A stretch of DNA of 64,000 nucleotides from Clostridia bacterium (GCA_910574255.1 CAJTAK010000006.1:62001-126000); one strand, 5' to 3'. Numbered from the stretch's first letter, positions 18,596-29,523 are shown. A program made the numbers and translations. The notes: generated by a model from the letters alone, not told the origin.

Positions 18596-19354
18596 ATGGA
18601 AATGAATTTGACCATACGCCATACGGCTAATGCGGGGGTACTTATAAATATAGGAAGAAACAGCCTTGGGGTGGATCTTTTCAGCAGAGATCCGGAGGGC
18701 TTATATCCGGATACACCTGCGCAGCTGAAGGCGGAGCTGCTGGATGAGATTGAGAGAGGGCACATAGAAGCGCTTTTGTTTACGCATGGTCATGGAGATC
18801 ATTTCTGTCCGGAGGATGCAGCAGAGGCTTTAAAACGAAATCCGAATCTTGCGGTGATTTCCACGGATGAAGTAATAGGGCTGCTTCGAGCCGCCGCTCC
18901 TTTGGGAAAGCGGTTATATGCAGTTTCTTCAAAGGAAAAGGGCAATGTAAGAATACAGTTTCCGGAAGGTTCCCTGGAACTTTTTAACAGCAGGCATATG
19001 GGTGAGGCTTATGCGGGAGTTCAGAATCTGGTTTTTATGCTGAATGTAAACGGAAAACAGATTGTAATTCCTGGGGATGCCTGGCCGGATCCGGAGCTGT
19101 TTGCACGAATTGGTGCATGGTCACCTAAGCCGGAGGTTCTCATTGCACCGTTTCCCCTTATTGGCTTGCCTTCCAACAGAAAGATGATTAAGAAATATCT
19201 AAAACCTGTGCACATTTTGGCATTGCATCTGCCCCGGCCGGAAATGGACGAGCAAAATTGGGCTGCCAGTGCGAAGTCGGTCTGTGAAAGAACGGAGGAT
19301 GGACTTCCTATGCCTGATTTTGGCGAAATCCTTGGAAAAGAGTATCACTATTAA
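18596..19354 (+). CDS. MBL-fold metallo-hydrolase
   Basis: A 252-residue metallo-beta-lactamase-fold protein, probably a hydrolase with one or two metal ions. The HxHxDH motif is seen as THGHGDHF near residue 64. Later ligands are likely the His in SRHMGEAY and the Asp in PGDAWPD. The C-terminal PLIGLPSNRKMIKKYLKP and ALHLPRPE parts resemble the UlaG/YcbL-like branch, so the substrate is unknown. Initiation is at ATG 18596 behind AAAAGGAG. It precedes the str operon but is separated from it by a promoter. Confidence 0.82.
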   Translation: MEMNLTIRHTANAGVLINIGRNSLGVDLFSRDPEGLYPDTPAQLKAELLDEIERGHIEALLFTHGHGDHFCPEDAAEALKRNPNLAVISTDEVIGLLRAAAPLGKRLYAVSSKEKGNVRIQFPEGSLELFNSRHMGEAYAGVQNLVFMLNVNGKQIVIPGDAWPDPELFARIGAWSPKPEVLIAPFPLIGLPSNRKMIKKYLKPVHILALHLPRPEMDEQNWAASAKSVCERTEDGLPMPDFGEILGKEYHY

Positions 19355-19377
19355 TCCCATTTTCTTTGAAAAAGTCC

Positions 19378-19406
19378 TTGACATCAGGGATTTTTGTTAC
19401 TATACT
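19378..19406 (+). promoter_or_regulatory. promoter for the str operon (rpsL)
   Basis: TTGACA (19378-19383) and TATACT (19401-19406) have a 17-base spacer. They give an rpsL leader of about 105 nt. Confidence 0.82.
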
Positions 19407-19519
19407 AATCTAGTGTGTGCGATTGCGCAGGCTTTCGTGCGCCATAAAGCCGACAGATGGCACAAGCAACCTAGCAGGGCCGGCAGCATGCCAGCCACTT
19501 ATTACAGGAGGTGAAAGGA

Positions 19520-19942
19520 ATGCCAACATTTAACCAGTTAGTCAGAAAAGGAAGACAGACCTCTGTGAAGAAGTCTACGGCTCCCGCTCTTCAGAAAGGA
19601 TTCAACTCTCTGAAGAAGAAAGCTACGGATACATCCGCACCCCAGAAGCGCGGAGTATGTACAGCAGTAAAGACTGCCACACCGAAGAAGCCGAACTCAG
19701 CTCTTCGTAAGATTGCCAGAGTACGTCTTTCCAATGGTATTGAGGTAACAAGCTACATTCCGGGAGAGGGACATAACCTTCAGGAGCATAGCGTTGTTAT
19801 GATTCGTGGAGGAAGAGTAAAGGATCTTCCCGGTACAAGATACCATATTATCCGGGGTACACTGGATACCGCAGGCGTAGCGAAGAGAAGACAGGCCCGT
19901 TCCAAGTACGGCGCCAAGAGACCGAAAGACGCTAAGAAGTAA
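19520..19942 (+). CDS. rpsL: 30S ribosomal protein S12
   Basis: A decoding-centre protein of the small subunit. The 140 residues start [14 protein letters not shown]. The conserved [19 protein letters not shown] and [13 protein letters not shown] segments carry unaltered lysines at the positions that give streptomycin resistance when mutated. It has a short insert ([25 protein letters not shown]) compared with the E. coli protein, common in Firmicutes. ATG 19520 follows AGGAGGTGAAAGGA; the GTG at 19511 lies inside the ribosome site. Confidence 0.97.
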   Translation: MPTFNQLVRKGRQTSVKKSTAPALQKGFNSLKKKATDTSAPQKRGVCTAVKTATPKKPNSALRKIARVRLSNGIEVTSYIPGEGHNLQEHSVVMIRGGRVKDLPGTRYHIIRGTLDTAGVAKRRQARSKYGAKRPKDAKK

Positions 19943-20777
<835 letters not shown>

Positions 20778-20820
20778 CCGAAAGCAGCTTTGTGCTTTAT
20801 GATTTGAGGAGGAAAATCCC

Positions 20821-22935
20821 GTGGCTGGAAGAGAATATCCATTGGAGAGAACCAGGAATATCGGAATCATGGCTCATATCGATGCAGGTAAGACCACATT
20901 GACCGAGCGTATTCTGTATTACACTGGTGTAAACTATAAGATCGGAGATACCCATGAAGGTACTGCTACCATGGACTGGATGGAGCAGGAGCAGGAACGT
21001 GGTATCACCATCACTTCCGCAGCTACAACCTGTCACTGGACCCATCAGGAGAACTGCAAGCCCCAGGAGGGAGCTTTGGAGCATCGTATCAATATCATTG
21101 ATACCCCGGGTCACGTTGACTTTACGGTTGAGGTAGAGCGTTCCCTTCGTGTACTGGACGGCGCCGTAGGCGTGTTCTGTGCGAAGGGTGGTGTAGAGCC
21201 TCAGTCTGAGAATGTTTGGCGTCAGGCTGACACCTACAATGTACCCCGTATGGCATTCATCAATAAGATGGATATCCTGGGTGCGGATTTCTACAATGCG
21301 GTAGATATGATTAAAACAAGACTTGGAAAGAATGCTATCTGCATTCAGCTTCCGATTGGTAAGGAAGACGAGTTCAAGGGAATTATTGATTTATTTGAGA
21401 TGAAAGCCTACATCTATAATGATGAAAAGGGCGAAGACATTTCCATCGTTGACATTCCGGATGATATGAAGGATGATGCCGAGCTGTATCGTTCGGAGCT
21501 GGTAGAGAAGATCTGTGATCTGGATGATGAACTGATGATGGAATATCTGGAAGGAAATGAGCCGTCTGTTGAGGCGATGAAGAAGGTTCTGAGAAAGGCT
21601 ACCTGCGAGTGTACGGCAGTTCCCGTATGCTGCGGTACCGCTTATCGGAACAAGGGCGTTCAGAAGCTTCTGGATGCGGTTCTTGATTATATGCCGGCTC
21701 CTACGGACATTGCGTCTATTAAGGGAACGGATATGGAGGGCAATGAGATTGAGCGTCATTCTTCTGACGAAGAGCCTTTCTCCGCACTGGCATTTAAGAT
21801 TATGGCAGACCCATTTGTAGGTAAGCTTGCATTCTTCCGTGTATACTCCGGAACCATGAATTCCGGTTCCTATGTATATAATTCTACCAAACAGAAGAAA
21901 GAGCGTGTAGGACGTATCCTTCAGATGCACGCAAACAAGAGAGCGGAACTTGACAAGGTATATTCCGGAGACATCGCCGCAGCCGTAGGCTTTAAGTTTA
22001 CGACCACAGGTGATACCATCTGTGATGAGCAGCACCCGGTAATCCTGGAGTCCATGGAGTTCCCGGAGCCGGTTATCGAGTTGGCTATTGAGCCAAAGAC
22101 AAAGGCCGGTCAGGGCAAGATGGGCGAGGCTCTTGCAAAGCTTGCAGAGGAAGACCCGACATTCCGTGCTCATACGGATCCGGAGACTGGCCAGACCATT
22201 ATTGCCGGTATGGGAGAGCTGCATCTTGAGATTATTGTTGACCGTCTTCTTCGGGAATACAAGGTTGAGGCAAATGTAGGTGCACCTCAGGTTGCTTACA
22301 AGGAGACCTTTACCAAGCCGGTGGATGTGGACAGCAAGTATGCAAAGCAGTCCGGCGGACGTGGACAGTATGGCCACTGTAAGGTACGATTCGAGCCCAT
22401 GGATGCCAACGGAGAAGAGCTGTTTAAGTTCGATTCCCAGGTTGTGGGCGGTGCAATTCCCAAGGAATACATTCCTGCAGTTGGCGAGGGTATTGAGGAA
22501 GCGGCACAGTCTGGTATCTTGGGAGGATTCCCGGTACTTGGACTTCATGCAACCGTATACGACGGTTCCTACCATGAGGTAGACTCCAGTGAGATGGCAT
22601 TCCACATTGCAGGTTCTCTTGCATTTAAGGAGGCTATGCAGAAAGGAAATCCGGTTCTTCTGGAGCCCATCATGAAAGTGGAAGTTACGACACCTGAGGA
22701 TTACATGGGTGACGTTATCGGTGACATCAACAGCCGCCGGGGCCGCATCGAGGGTATGGACGATATCGGCGGAGGTAAGATGATACGTGGATATGTTCCA
22801 CTGGCTGAGATGTTCGGATACTCTACGGACCTGCGTTCCAAGACTCAGGGACGTGGTAACTATTCCATGTTCTTCGAGAAATATGAGCAGGTACCCAAGA
22901 ACATTCAGGAAAAGGTGCTTGCCGCAAAGAAATAA
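20821..22935 (+). CDS. fusA: elongation factor G
   Basis: The translocase GTPase of translation. The 704 residues match the family. The G1 loop is AHIDAGKTT, the switch II region DTPGHVD and the G4 motif NKMD. Domains II-V follow, including the domain IV segment [15 protein letters not shown] and the C-terminal [22 protein letters not shown]. The start is GTG 20821 behind GAGGAGGAAAA. It is the third gene of the str operon. Confidence 0.97.
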   Translation: MAGREYPLERTRNIGIMAHIDAGKTTLTERILYYTGVNYKIGDTHEGTATMDWMEQEQERGITITSAATTCHWTHQENCKPQEGALEHRINIIDTPGHVDFTVEVERSLRVLDGAVGVFCAKGGVEPQSENVWRQADTYNVPRMAFINKMDILGADFYNAVDMIKTRLGKNAICIQLPIGKEDEFKGIIDLFEMKAYIYNDEKGEDISIVDIPDDMKDDAELYRSELVEKICDLDDELMMEYLEGNEPSVEAMKKVLRKATCECTAVPVCCGTAYRNKGVQKLLDAVLDYMPAPTDIASIKGTDMEGNEIERHSSDEEPFSALAFKIMADPFVGKLAFFRVYSGTMNSGSYVYNSTKQKKERVGRILQMHANKRAELDKVYSGDIAAAVGFKFTTTGDTICDEQHPVILESMEFPEPVIELAIEPKTKAGQGKMGEALAKLAEEDPTFRAHTDPETGQTIIAGMGELHLEIIVDRLLREYKVEANVGAPQVAYKETFTKPVDVDSKYAKQSGGRGQYGHCKVRFEPMDANGEELFKFDSQVVGGAIPKEYIPAVGEGIEEAAQSGILGGFPVLGLHATVYDGSYHEVDSSEMAFHIAGSLAFKEAMQKGNPVLLEPIMKVEVTTPEDYMGDVIGDINSRRGRIEGMDDIGGGKMIRGYVPLAEMFGYSTDLRSKTQGRGNYSMFFEKYEQVPKNIQEKVLAAKK

Positions 22936-22956
22936 GCGTTTTTGCCTAAATTATGC

Positions 22957-22985
22957 TTGAAAAATAGGGCGCTTTGAAATATAAT
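22957..22985 (+). promoter_or_regulatory. internal promoter for tuf
   Basis: TTGAAA (22957-22962) and a perfect TATAAT (22980-22985) have a 17-base spacer in the fusA-tuf gap. This would let EF-Tu be made in excess of EF-G. Confidence 0.8.
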
Positions 22986-23070
22986 CAAAGATAGCCGAGT
23001 TTATCTAAGAAACGAAACAAATAATTATGAAAAATGCCGCAAGGCGTATGAATTAAGGAGGACATTCAAA

Positions 23071-24258
23071 ATGGCTAAAGCTAAATTTGAAAGAAACAAA
23101 CCCCATTGTAATATCGGAACCATTGGTCACGTTGACCATGGTAAGACTACTCTGACCGCTGCTATCACAAAGGTGCTTTCCGAGAGAGTTGCCGGTAACA
23201 CCGCTACTGATTTCGAGAACATTGACAAGGCTCCGGAAGAGAGAGAGCGTGGAATTACTATTTCTACCGCACACGTTGAGTATGAGACTGAGAACAGACA
23301 CTATGCACACGTTGACTGCCCGGGCCATGCTGACTATGTAAAGAACATGATCACCGGTGCTGCTCAGATGGACGGCGCTATCCTGGTAGTTGCTGCTACT
23401 GACGGTGTTATGGCTCAGACAAAGGAGCACATTCTTCTGTCCCGTCAGGTAGGTGTTCCCTACATCGTAGTATTCCTGAACAAGTGCGATGCTATGGATG
23501 ATGAGGAGTTGATTGAGCTGACTGAGATGGAGATCACAGAGCAGCTTGAGGAGTATGAGTTCACAGATTGCCCGATCATTAAGGGTTCCGCTCTGAAGGC
23601 TCTGGAAGATCCTTCAGGAGAGTGGGGCGACAAGATCATGGAGCTGATGAAGACTGTAGACGAGTATATTCCGGATCCCCAGCGTGCAACCGATCAGCCG
23701 TTCCTGATGCCTGTAGAGGACGTATTCACCATTACCGGTCGTGGTACGGTTGCTACCGGCCGTGTTGAGCGTGGCGTGCTTCATGTAAATGAGGAAGTTG
23801 AGATTATCGGTATTAAGGAAGAAACACGTAAGACTGTTGTAACTGGTATCGAGATGTTCCGTAAGCTTCTTGACGAGGCTCAGGCTGGTGACAATATCGG
23901 TGCACTGCTTCGTGGTGTTCAGAGAACCGAGATCGAAAGAGGTCAGGTTATTGCAAAGCCCGGCAGCGTTACCTGCCATACAAAGTTTACCGCTCAGGTA
24001 TACGTACTGACCAAGGATGAGGGTGGCCGTCATACACCGTTCTTCAACAACTATCGTCCGCAGTTCTACTTCAGAACAACTGACGTTACCGGTGTCTGCA
24101 ATCTGCCCGCTGGTACAGAGATGTGCATGCCTGGCGATAACGTAGAGATGACCATCGAGCTGATTCATCCTATCGCTATGGAGCAGGGTCTTACTTTTGC
24201 TATCCGTGAGGGTGGACGTACAGTAGGTTCAGGCCGTGTAGCTACAATCATTGAGTAA
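23071..24258 (+). CDS. tuf: elongation factor Tu
   Basis: The GTPase that delivers aminoacyl-tRNA to the ribosome. The 395 residues match the family. GHVDHGKTT is the P-loop, [12 protein letters not shown] the G3 region and NKCD the G4 motif. The C-terminal barrel includes [25 protein letters not shown] ribosome site precedes ATG 23071. A dedicated promoter lies upstream and a strong terminator downstream. Confidence 0.98.
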   Translation: MAKAKFERNKPHCNIGTIGHVDHGKTTLTAAITKVLSERVAGNTATDFENIDKAPEERERGITISTAHVEYETENRHYAHVDCPGHADYVKNMITGAAQMDGAILVVAATDGVMAQTKEHILLSRQVGVPYIVVFLNKCDAMDDEELIELTEMEITEQLEEYEFTDCPIIKGSALKALEDPSGEWGDKIMELMKTVDEYIPDPQRATDQPFLMPVEDVFTITGRGTVATGRVERGVLHVNEEVEIIGIKEETRKTVVTGIEMFRKLLDEAQAGDNIGALLRGVQRTEIERGQVIAKPGSVTCHTKFTAQVYVLTKDEGGRHTPFFNNYRPQFYFRTTDVTGVCNLPAGTEMCMPGDNVEMTIELIHPIAMEQGLTFAIREGGRTVGSGRVATIIE

Positions 24259-24290
24259 TCTTTAGATTAGAGCCAAATAATAAAATAAGC

Positions 24291-24329
24291 GCCGCAATCC
24301 TTTGGGAAATCAAAGGATTGCGGTTTCTT
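24291..24329 (+). terminator. terminator after tuf
   Basis: A 13-bp perfect stem, CCGCAATCCTTTG (24292-24304) with CAAAGGATTGCGG (24311-24323), is followed by TTTCTT. It ends the str operon. Confidence 0.9.
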
Positions 24330-24475
24330 AATTTCTAAAAATAATGGCGAAGAAAAGGGAAAGCCGCAAGTATATCTTTTGGCGTAGAGTATGTTTCAAA
24401 GTTTTCCCGGCTCTCATTTAATGAAGTAAGGAATTGTCACATATCCACATTATATATAAATGTCATTTTTCATTC

Positions 24476-24505
24476 CCATAAAATTTTACGTAAAGATTTT
24501 TATGG
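24476..24505. promoter_or_regulatory. nested dyad, possible operator of the methyltransferase gene
   Basis: CCATAAAA (24476-24483) and TTTTATGG (24498-24505) flank the palindrome TTTACGTAAA (24485-24494). The dyad ends 8 bases upstream of the -35 box of the methyltransferase promoter. The methyltransferase carries an N-terminal HTH, so an autoregulatory operator is a reasonable inference. Confidence 0.45.
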
Positions 24506-24513
24506 ATTATAAC

Positions 24514-24542
24514 TTGAAAAAGTTCGCAATAACGAATAGAAT
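24514..24542 (+). promoter_or_regulatory. promoter for the restriction-modification operon
   Basis: TTGAAA (24514-24519) and TAGAAT (24537-24542) have a 17-base spacer and end 22 bases before ATG 24565. Its position inside the longer open frame from 24460 argues for the shorter protein. Confidence 0.72.
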
Positions 24543-24564
24543 TGTACTTATAGGAGTGTTTAAA

Positions 24565-26031
24565 ATGAGTGGTTATATATCAGTTGCAGAAATTGCAGAA
24601 AGATGGCAGTTGACAGCGAGACGAGTTCAAGTACTGTGTAACCAGCAAAGAATACAAGGCGCAATAAAGCAAAGTGGAATATGGCTGATTCCATTTGATG
24701 CTAAAAAGCCTGAGCGTATGCTGGCCGGCAAAAAGAATCCGATAAAACAAAAGAGATTAAATTTGTTATCGCTTTTCTCGGGATGTGGAGGAATTGATTT
24801 AGGATTTGAAGGCGATTTTAATGTATTGCGTAAATCCGTAAATCCAATGGTTAACAGTAATTGGGAAATAAGAGAGGTTGATAAAAACTGGGTAAAGATA
24901 GGGAAGACAAGATTTCACACTATATTTGCAAACGACATAAAGCCAGAGGCCAAAGCAGCCTGGACAAATTATTTTGGAAAACGTGGAATTGATGCAGAAA
25001 ATTATTATCTTGATAGTATTGTGGATTTGGTAAAATTGCAGAAGGAGAATAAAATTAATATTTTTCCTGCAGGCATAGATGTTTTGGTTGGAGGATTCCC
25101 GTGTCAGGATTTTTCTGTTGCAGGTAAAAGGATGGGATTTGAGTCAAATAAGGGACATGACGGACAGAAGATAAAAGCGGAAGAACCGACTGTTGAAAAT
25201 AGAGGTCAGCTTTATATGTGGATGCGAGAGGTCATTGGCATAACAAAACCGAAGGTTTTTGTGGCGGAAAACGTCAAAGGACTTACAAATCTCAAAGATG
25301 CAAAGGAAGTAATAGAGAAAGATTTTTCATCTGTTTGTAATGGAGGATATTTGGTGGTTCCGGCCCAAGTGCTTAATGCAGCTAATTATGGTGTTCCGCA
25401 GGGGAGAGAAAGGGTAATCTTTTTCGGATTTAAAAAGTCTGCTTTGACACCAAAAGCATTAGAAGAATTAGCAAAAGAAGAATTATCGGTGGAATATACT
25501 CCGTATCCGAAGATTACACATTATTTGCCTAATGAAACACCAGTAGAACAACTGGCGAAATTTGTGACAGTAAAGGATGCTCTTGTAGGCTTAGTTGAAC
25601 CGGAAAAGTCTAATGATTTAAGCCATCAAAAATATTCAAAGGCAAAATATATGGGGAAGCACTGCCAAGGACAGCAGGAAGTTCGATTGAACGGTATTGG
25701 TCCCACTATTCGTTCAGAACATCATGGAAATATAGAATTTCGAAGATTGTCCGAAGAGCATGGAGGGAAATACAAAAAAGAACTTTCTAATGGATTAAAA
25801 GAGCGCAGATTAAGTGTGAGAGAGTGTGCAAGAATTCAAACTTTTCCGGATGACTACGAATTTGTGATATCGGCAAAAAATGGCAGCAAATCCGTATCAG
25901 GATCAGAAGCCTATAAGATTATAGGGAATGCCGTACCTCCGTTATTAGGATATCATATTGCTAAAAGGCTGGAAGATAACTGGGAATTATACTTTGGAGA
26001 GGAAAAGAAAAGTGATAATATCAACGAATAA
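24565..26031 (+). CDS. DNA (cytosine-5-)-methyltransferase with N-terminal HTH
   Basis: A type II modification enzyme that methylates cytosine at C5 and protects DNA from the partner endonuclease. From ATG 24565 it has 488 residues. Residues 1-50 form an excisionase-like helix-turn-helix (ISVAEIAERWQLTARRVQVL). Motif I is LLSLFSGCGGIDLGFEG (about 67-83). Motif IV is GGFPCQDFS with catalytic C180, motif VI is ENV (235-237) and motif VIII is QGRERV. Motifs IX and X are near the C-terminus (RECARIQTFPDDY, IGNAVPP). The recognition sequence is not readable. An alternative start at 24460 is rejected because a promoter lies after it. The 3' end overlaps the endonuclease start by 20 bases. Base composition is clearly AT-richer than the flanking operons, suggesting transfer. 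Confidence 0.93.
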   Translation: MSGYISVAEIAERWQLTARRVQVLCNQQRIQGAIKQSGIWLIPFDAKKPERMLAGKKNPIKQKRLNLLSLFSGCGGIDLGFEGDFNVLRKSVNPMVNSNWEIREVDKNWVKIGKTRFHTIFANDIKPEAKAAWTNYFGKRGIDAENYYLDSIVDLVKLQKENKINIFPAGIDVLVGGFPCQDFSVAGKRMGFESNKGHDGQKIKAEEPTVENRGQLYMWMREVIGITKPKVFVAENVKGLTNLKDAKEVIEKDFSSVCNGGYLVVPAQVLNAANYGVPQGRERVIFFGFKKSALTPKALEELAKEELSVEYTPYPKITHYLPNETPVEQLAKFVTVKDALVGLVEPEKSNDLSHQKYSKAKYMGKHCQGQQEVRLNGIGPTIRSEHHGNIEFRRLSEEHGGKYKKELSNGLKERRLSVRECARIQTFPDDYEFVISAKNGSKSVSGSEAYKIIGNAVPPLLGYHIAKRLEDNWELYFGEEKKSDNINE

Positions 26032-27079
26032 AGAACCGTCATTAGAAGAATTTGAGAAGCTTTGTAAAAAAGCTTGTCAATTGATGAACGAAAAGGCATA
26101 CCGGGAGCCGGATTATTATTTGAAAAAAGGTGGGCAAAAATTAGAAAGAGAAGTAAAAGAGGAATTAGAGAATGCTGCGAAAGGAACAAATTTTGAAGGA
26201 ACCATTCAGATTATAAGCGGGCAGAGATTCCCGGATATTGTGGCTGCAAAATATTATGGTGTTGAAGTCAAATCCACGAAAGAAGATAGATGGACGTTAA
26301 TTGGAGGGAGCGTTGCAGAAGGGACGAGGGTAGAAGACGTTGAACATATTTTCTTCTTGTTTGGAAAATTACATAAGCCGGTAGAATTTAGAACAAGAAG
26401 ATATGAAAAATGCCTTTGTGATATTGCGGTAACACATAGTCCTAGATATAAAATAGATATGAATCTTCCAGAAGGAGAGACTATTTTTGATAAGATGGGT
26501 ATATCATACGATGAGATGCGGAAATTGCAAAATCCTATTCGGCCAGTAGTGGAATACTTTAAGTCTACCCTGAAAGCAGGTGAATCCTTATGGTGGGTTA
26601 ATGGAGAAGATGCTGCTTCAGCAGCAGTACCCGCTAAGATTAGAATGTGGAAAACCTTGCCAAAAGAGGAGAGAGAAGAATTAGTTGCACAGGGATTTGC
26701 ATTATTTCCGGAATTATTCAGTGATAGCAGAAATAAATATGAACGTTTTACGCTCTGGTTAGTTGCAAATCATGGTGTTGTATCATCGTCTATGAGGGAC
26801 CCGTTTTCTGCGGGTGGACAATTTGATTTGGATGTCAATGGTGTCCATTATGAGAAGTTGCCACAGAAGTATATTCAACTTTTTTTCTACAAAGATAAGG
26901 TTGAAGATACAATATTGAAAATTGGAGAGGATGTATTATGTGCCACATGGGGAACGGAAAAGACAGGATTTGAACATCGAATGAAAACGTGGATGGAATT
27001 AGTCTCAAAATATGCTGAAAAAGAAAAGTTTAATGTATCGGGGTTTTTGAAAGATATGTTTGAATCAGATAATGAATAA
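26012..27079 (+). CDS. type II restriction endonuclease, PD-(D/E)XK fold
   Basis: Predicted partner nuclease of the upstream methyltransferase. From GTG 26012 it has 355 residues. The catalytic core is F-P-D75...G-V-E85-V-K87, an exact PD-X9-ExK spacing, with candidate acidic helix residues upstream (about E46-E52). No closer family assignment is made. GTG 26012 follows GGAGAGGAAAAG and overlaps the methyltransferase end, so translation is probably coupled. The remaining 260 residues show no motif that I recognise and probably hold the DNA-recognition part. A longer in-frame opening at 25958 would overlap the methyltransferase even more. Confidence 0.8.
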   Translation: MIISTNKEPSLEEFEKLCKKACQLMNEKAYREPDYYLKKGGQKLEREVKEELENAAKGTNFEGTIQIISGQRFPDIVAAKYYGVEVKSTKEDRWTLIGGSVAEGTRVEDVEHIFFLFGKLHKPVEFRTRRYEKCLCDIAVTHSPRYKIDMNLPEGETIFDKMGISYDEMRKLQNPIRPVVEYFKSTLKAGESLWWVNGEDAASAAVPAKIRMWKTLPKEEREELVAQGFALFPELFSDSRNKYERFTLWLVANHGVVSSSMRDPFSAGGQFDLDVNGVHYEKLPQKYIQLFFYKDKVEDTILKIGEDVLCATWGTEKTGFEHRMKTWMELVSKYAEKEKFNVSGFLKDMFESDNE

Positions 27080-27188
27080 GAATTTGATGCGAAAAGAAGT
27101 GGTAGTTTGTTTAGAATACTACAAGGAAGAACGGTAGTTATTTTAACAAGGAAACTGCAATCTCTGAGCAATCCAGGCGGTGATGAAC

Positions 27189-27632
27189 ATGGACGTATTG
27201 AATAAAGAGCAACGCCATAAAGCTATGAGCCATATAAAGAGCAAAGATACAAGGATAGAATTAGCCCTAAGAAAGGAATTATGGTCTAAAGGGTATCGAT
27301 ATAGAAAAAATTACAAAGCATTGCCGGGGACTCCGGATATTGTTCTGACAAAGTACAAGATTGTCATCTTTTGTGATGGAGAACTATTCCATGGTAATAA
27401 TTGGCAGGTTTTGCGTCCGAAACTTTTAAAAGGGAATAATCCGGAATATTGGGTGAAGAAAATAGAAAGAAACATGAAGCGTGACAGAGAAAATGATAAG
27501 AAACTCCTGTTTATGGGATGGACAGTAATTCGATTTTGGGGAAATGATATTTTAAAAAAACCGGAACAGTGCGTAAAAGTAATAGAAGAAGTTATTTTTG
27601 ATCATTTAATTGATGACTGTATAGAATTATAG
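27189..27632 (+). CDS. vsr: very short patch repair endonuclease
   Basis: Vsr nicks DNA at T:G mismatches that arise when 5-methylcytosine deaminates, countering mutation at methylated sites. The protein has 147 residues from ATG 27189. SKDTRIELALRKELW contains the N-terminal active-site Glu region, LPGTPDIVL the catalytic Asp, and FCDGELFHGNNW the catalytic His. KIERNMKRDRENDKKLLFMGW matches the family core. The FWHxHxC zinc-type cluster of the E. coli enzyme is replaced by LFHGNNW. ATG 27189 is preferred because GGCGG lies 8 bases upstream; earlier in-frame GTG/ATG codons have poor spacing. It completes a methyltransferase-endonuclease-Vsr cassette. Confidence 0.9.
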   Translation: MDVLNKEQRHKAMSHIKSKDTRIELALRKELWSKGYRYRKNYKALPGTPDIVLTKYKIVIFCDGELFHGNNWQVLRPKLLKGNNPEYWVKKIERNMKRDRENDKKLLFMGWTVIRFWGNDILKKPEQCVKVIEEVIFDHLIDDCIEL

Positions 27633-27661
27633 ATTAAAAAATTCAGCCATTGTGTAATCAG

Positions 27662-27703
27662 ATCAAAAATAGGGCTGAAGCACTATATTAGTGCAACAGC
27701 CCC
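27662..27703 (-). terminator. terminator of the minus-strand DUF885-two-component operon
   Basis: On the minus strand GGGCTG (27697-27702) and CAGCCC (27672-27677) enclose GCACTA/TAGTGC. They are followed by TATTTTTGAT (complement of 27662-27671). It also separates the restriction cassette from the next gene. Confidence 0.75.
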
Positions 27704-27717
27704 AAGAATAACTAAAA

Positions 27718-29466
27718 TCACAACTGCCCCTCCATCCAGGCATCCATCCTCCCCTCAATAATCTCAAACTGAGCAGGCCCCAGTTCCAGCAAGAAGGTGT
27801 GGAATTCCTTTAAATCAAACTTATCCCCCAGTGTATCTTCCGCCTTCTCCCGAAGTTCCATAAACTCCAAATACCCTTGATAGTAGGCCAGATAAAGTGC
27901 AGGCTCTTCTACCAGAATTTCATAGATCTCCCGAGTTGTATCCTCGTCAATCCCCAGAAAGTTTTGTGTATCCTCAAATGTCCAACCCTCATAATTGATT
28001 CCGATATCAGCCAGACAGTAAAGAGCAAGGGAATAAGTCTTGTTCAATTCATTCAGCCGAACCATACCCTCGTCAATGCCAGCCAACTGATAGGCATACA
28101 TCTCGGCATAAGTTCCCCAGCCTTCCGCATAACCAGAGAAGCCGAAAAGCTTGCGAATGGCAGAGGGCTGCTGTCCATAAAAATAAGTGGTCTGAAACAG
28201 ATGTCCCGGGAATCCTTCATGGGCCAGAGTGACGAACTGTTCAATATCATCACTGGAATGGGCACTGTTAATATAAATTACATTATTTTCCAGATAATCA
28301 ATAGGGGGAAGAATATAGTAAGCAGGATTCATATACTCTTCCATAGAGTCCGGAACATAATTCACCTCAAAAGGCAGTTCATCCGGTATAGGAAAGTCTT
28401 TGGCAATTCCCTCCTTTAAAAGATTCAGTACTTCATAGGGATCAGCAAGATCCACTGGGCACTCCATCATTGCATCAAAGGTTTCATCATCAAGAGACAT
28501 ATCCCACACAGAAGCCAGATCCTCCTGCATCTTATTCAAAATCATTTCCTCGATTTCCTCAACCGATTTATCAGAGCCGGTAGAATCCCGTACAAGGAGT
28601 TCGTAAAAATCTCTGCCATTTTCAAAATAGTAAAGTCCGGCATCATTAACAGCAGAACCTTTCAGGTTCTCCAACTCTTCCACCAAATAGCCATAGGCAG
28701 GAATAACCGTGTCTTTTATCAAGCGTTCATTTTCCGCCCGGTATGCAGCCTTGTCTTCATCTTTTATAAAATTCGCTTCATCAAGGCGGAGATTAAAGCT
28801 GTCAATCAGGTAATGGGTCTCCGGATTGGCCATAAACTGTTGGCACTGATCGATGACTTTATCAGCTTCAAAGTCCGGCATGAAAAAGCCTGCTTCCGCT
28901 TGTTCCTGCTCAAAAGCCATCAAATCCGCAAAATAATCTGGAAAGAGACGCAAAGCATCCAGATAATCTTCCACATCCCGCTCCTTATAAAACTTATATT
29001 CTGCCAGCAGAGTGGGGAGATATGACTGTATGCCGTTGGTGGGTGACATATAATCATAATATAACCGATAATCCTTCGCTTTCAGATTATCCTCCGCATA
29101 AGTATTTAAAATATCATAGGTTAGCTTCTGCTCATCAGTCAGAAGCTCATAATCAAAATTTTTCAGAGCTTCCAGTGTATCCTCAAGTTCTTCCCAGGAT
29201 TCGTCCTCATATTCTTTGGAAAAACTGCCGAAGGATACTTCGTAATCTTCAATCCCATAATTCTCAGGAAAGGCTACAGACCAGTGAAGATTTAAAATAT
29301 TTTCTGTCATATCAGAAGCGAAAATCTCATCGGTGAAGGCATCGAAATCTGCCTGTATCTGTTCCGCATTTTTCCTGGGCTTGCAGGCGGACATAGAGAA
29401 GATAAATGATGCGGCGAGAAACAGAGCCGTCAGACGCTTGAAAGAGATTCGTGCAATTTTGCTCAT
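27718..29466 (-). CDS. DUF885 family putative metallopeptidase lipoprotein
   Basis: A 582-residue protein exported as a lipoprotein. The signal peptide is about residues 9-27 with the modified Cys at C28 (FIFSMSAC). The conserved DUF885 motif HEGFPGH is at 416-422; such motifs resemble the zinc-binding HExxH of metallopeptidases, and some DUF885 proteins are annotated as peptidases. The substrate is unknown. The C-terminal part (ALYCLADIGINYEGWTFEDTQNFLG) matches the rest of the family. It lies downstream of a two-component pair, with a 57-base gap to the kinase gene, and may be co-transcribed with it. Confidence 0.85.
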   Translation of the reverse strand: MSKIARISFKRLTALFLAASFIFSMSACKPRKNAEQIQADFDAFTDEIFASDMTENILNLHWSVAFPENYGIEDYEVSFGSFSKEYEDESWEELEDTLEALKNFDYELLTDEQKLTYDILNTYAEDNLKAKDYRLYYDYMSPTNGIQSYLPTLLAEYKFYKERDVEDYLDALRLFPDYFADLMAFEQEQAEAGFFMPDFEADKVIDQCQQFMANPETHYLIDSFNLRLDEANFIKDEDKAAYRAENERLIKDTVIPAYGYLVEELENLKGSAVNDAGLYYFENGRDFYELLVRDSTGSDKSVEEIEEMILNKMQEDLASVWDMSLDDETFDAMMECPVDLADPYEVLNLLKEGIAKDFPIPDELPFEVNYVPDSMEEYMNPAYYILPPIDYLENNVIYINSAHSSDDIEQFVTLAHEGFPGHLFQTTYFYGQQPSAIRKLFGFSGYAEGWGTYAEMYAYQLAGIDEGMVRLNELNKTYSLALYCLADIGINYEGWTFEDTQNFLGIDEDTTREIYEILVEEPALYLAYYQGYLEFMELREKAEDTLGDKFDLKEFHTFLLELGPAQFEIIEGRMDAWMEGQL

Positions 29467-29523
29467 AGATTAAAACTCCCTTCTACTAACTAAAAACTAT
29501 CACATTTTGCTTTAAAATCGGGT

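Noticed and set aside
21391-22605. 404-residue minus-strand open frame inside fusA
   Set aside because: Antisense shadow of EF-G codon bias, with no family resemblance.
24460-24564. 105-base N-terminal extension of the methyltransferase
   Set aside because: A TTGAAA-17-TAGAAT promoter at 24514-24542 lies within it, and a ribosome site precedes ATG 24565.
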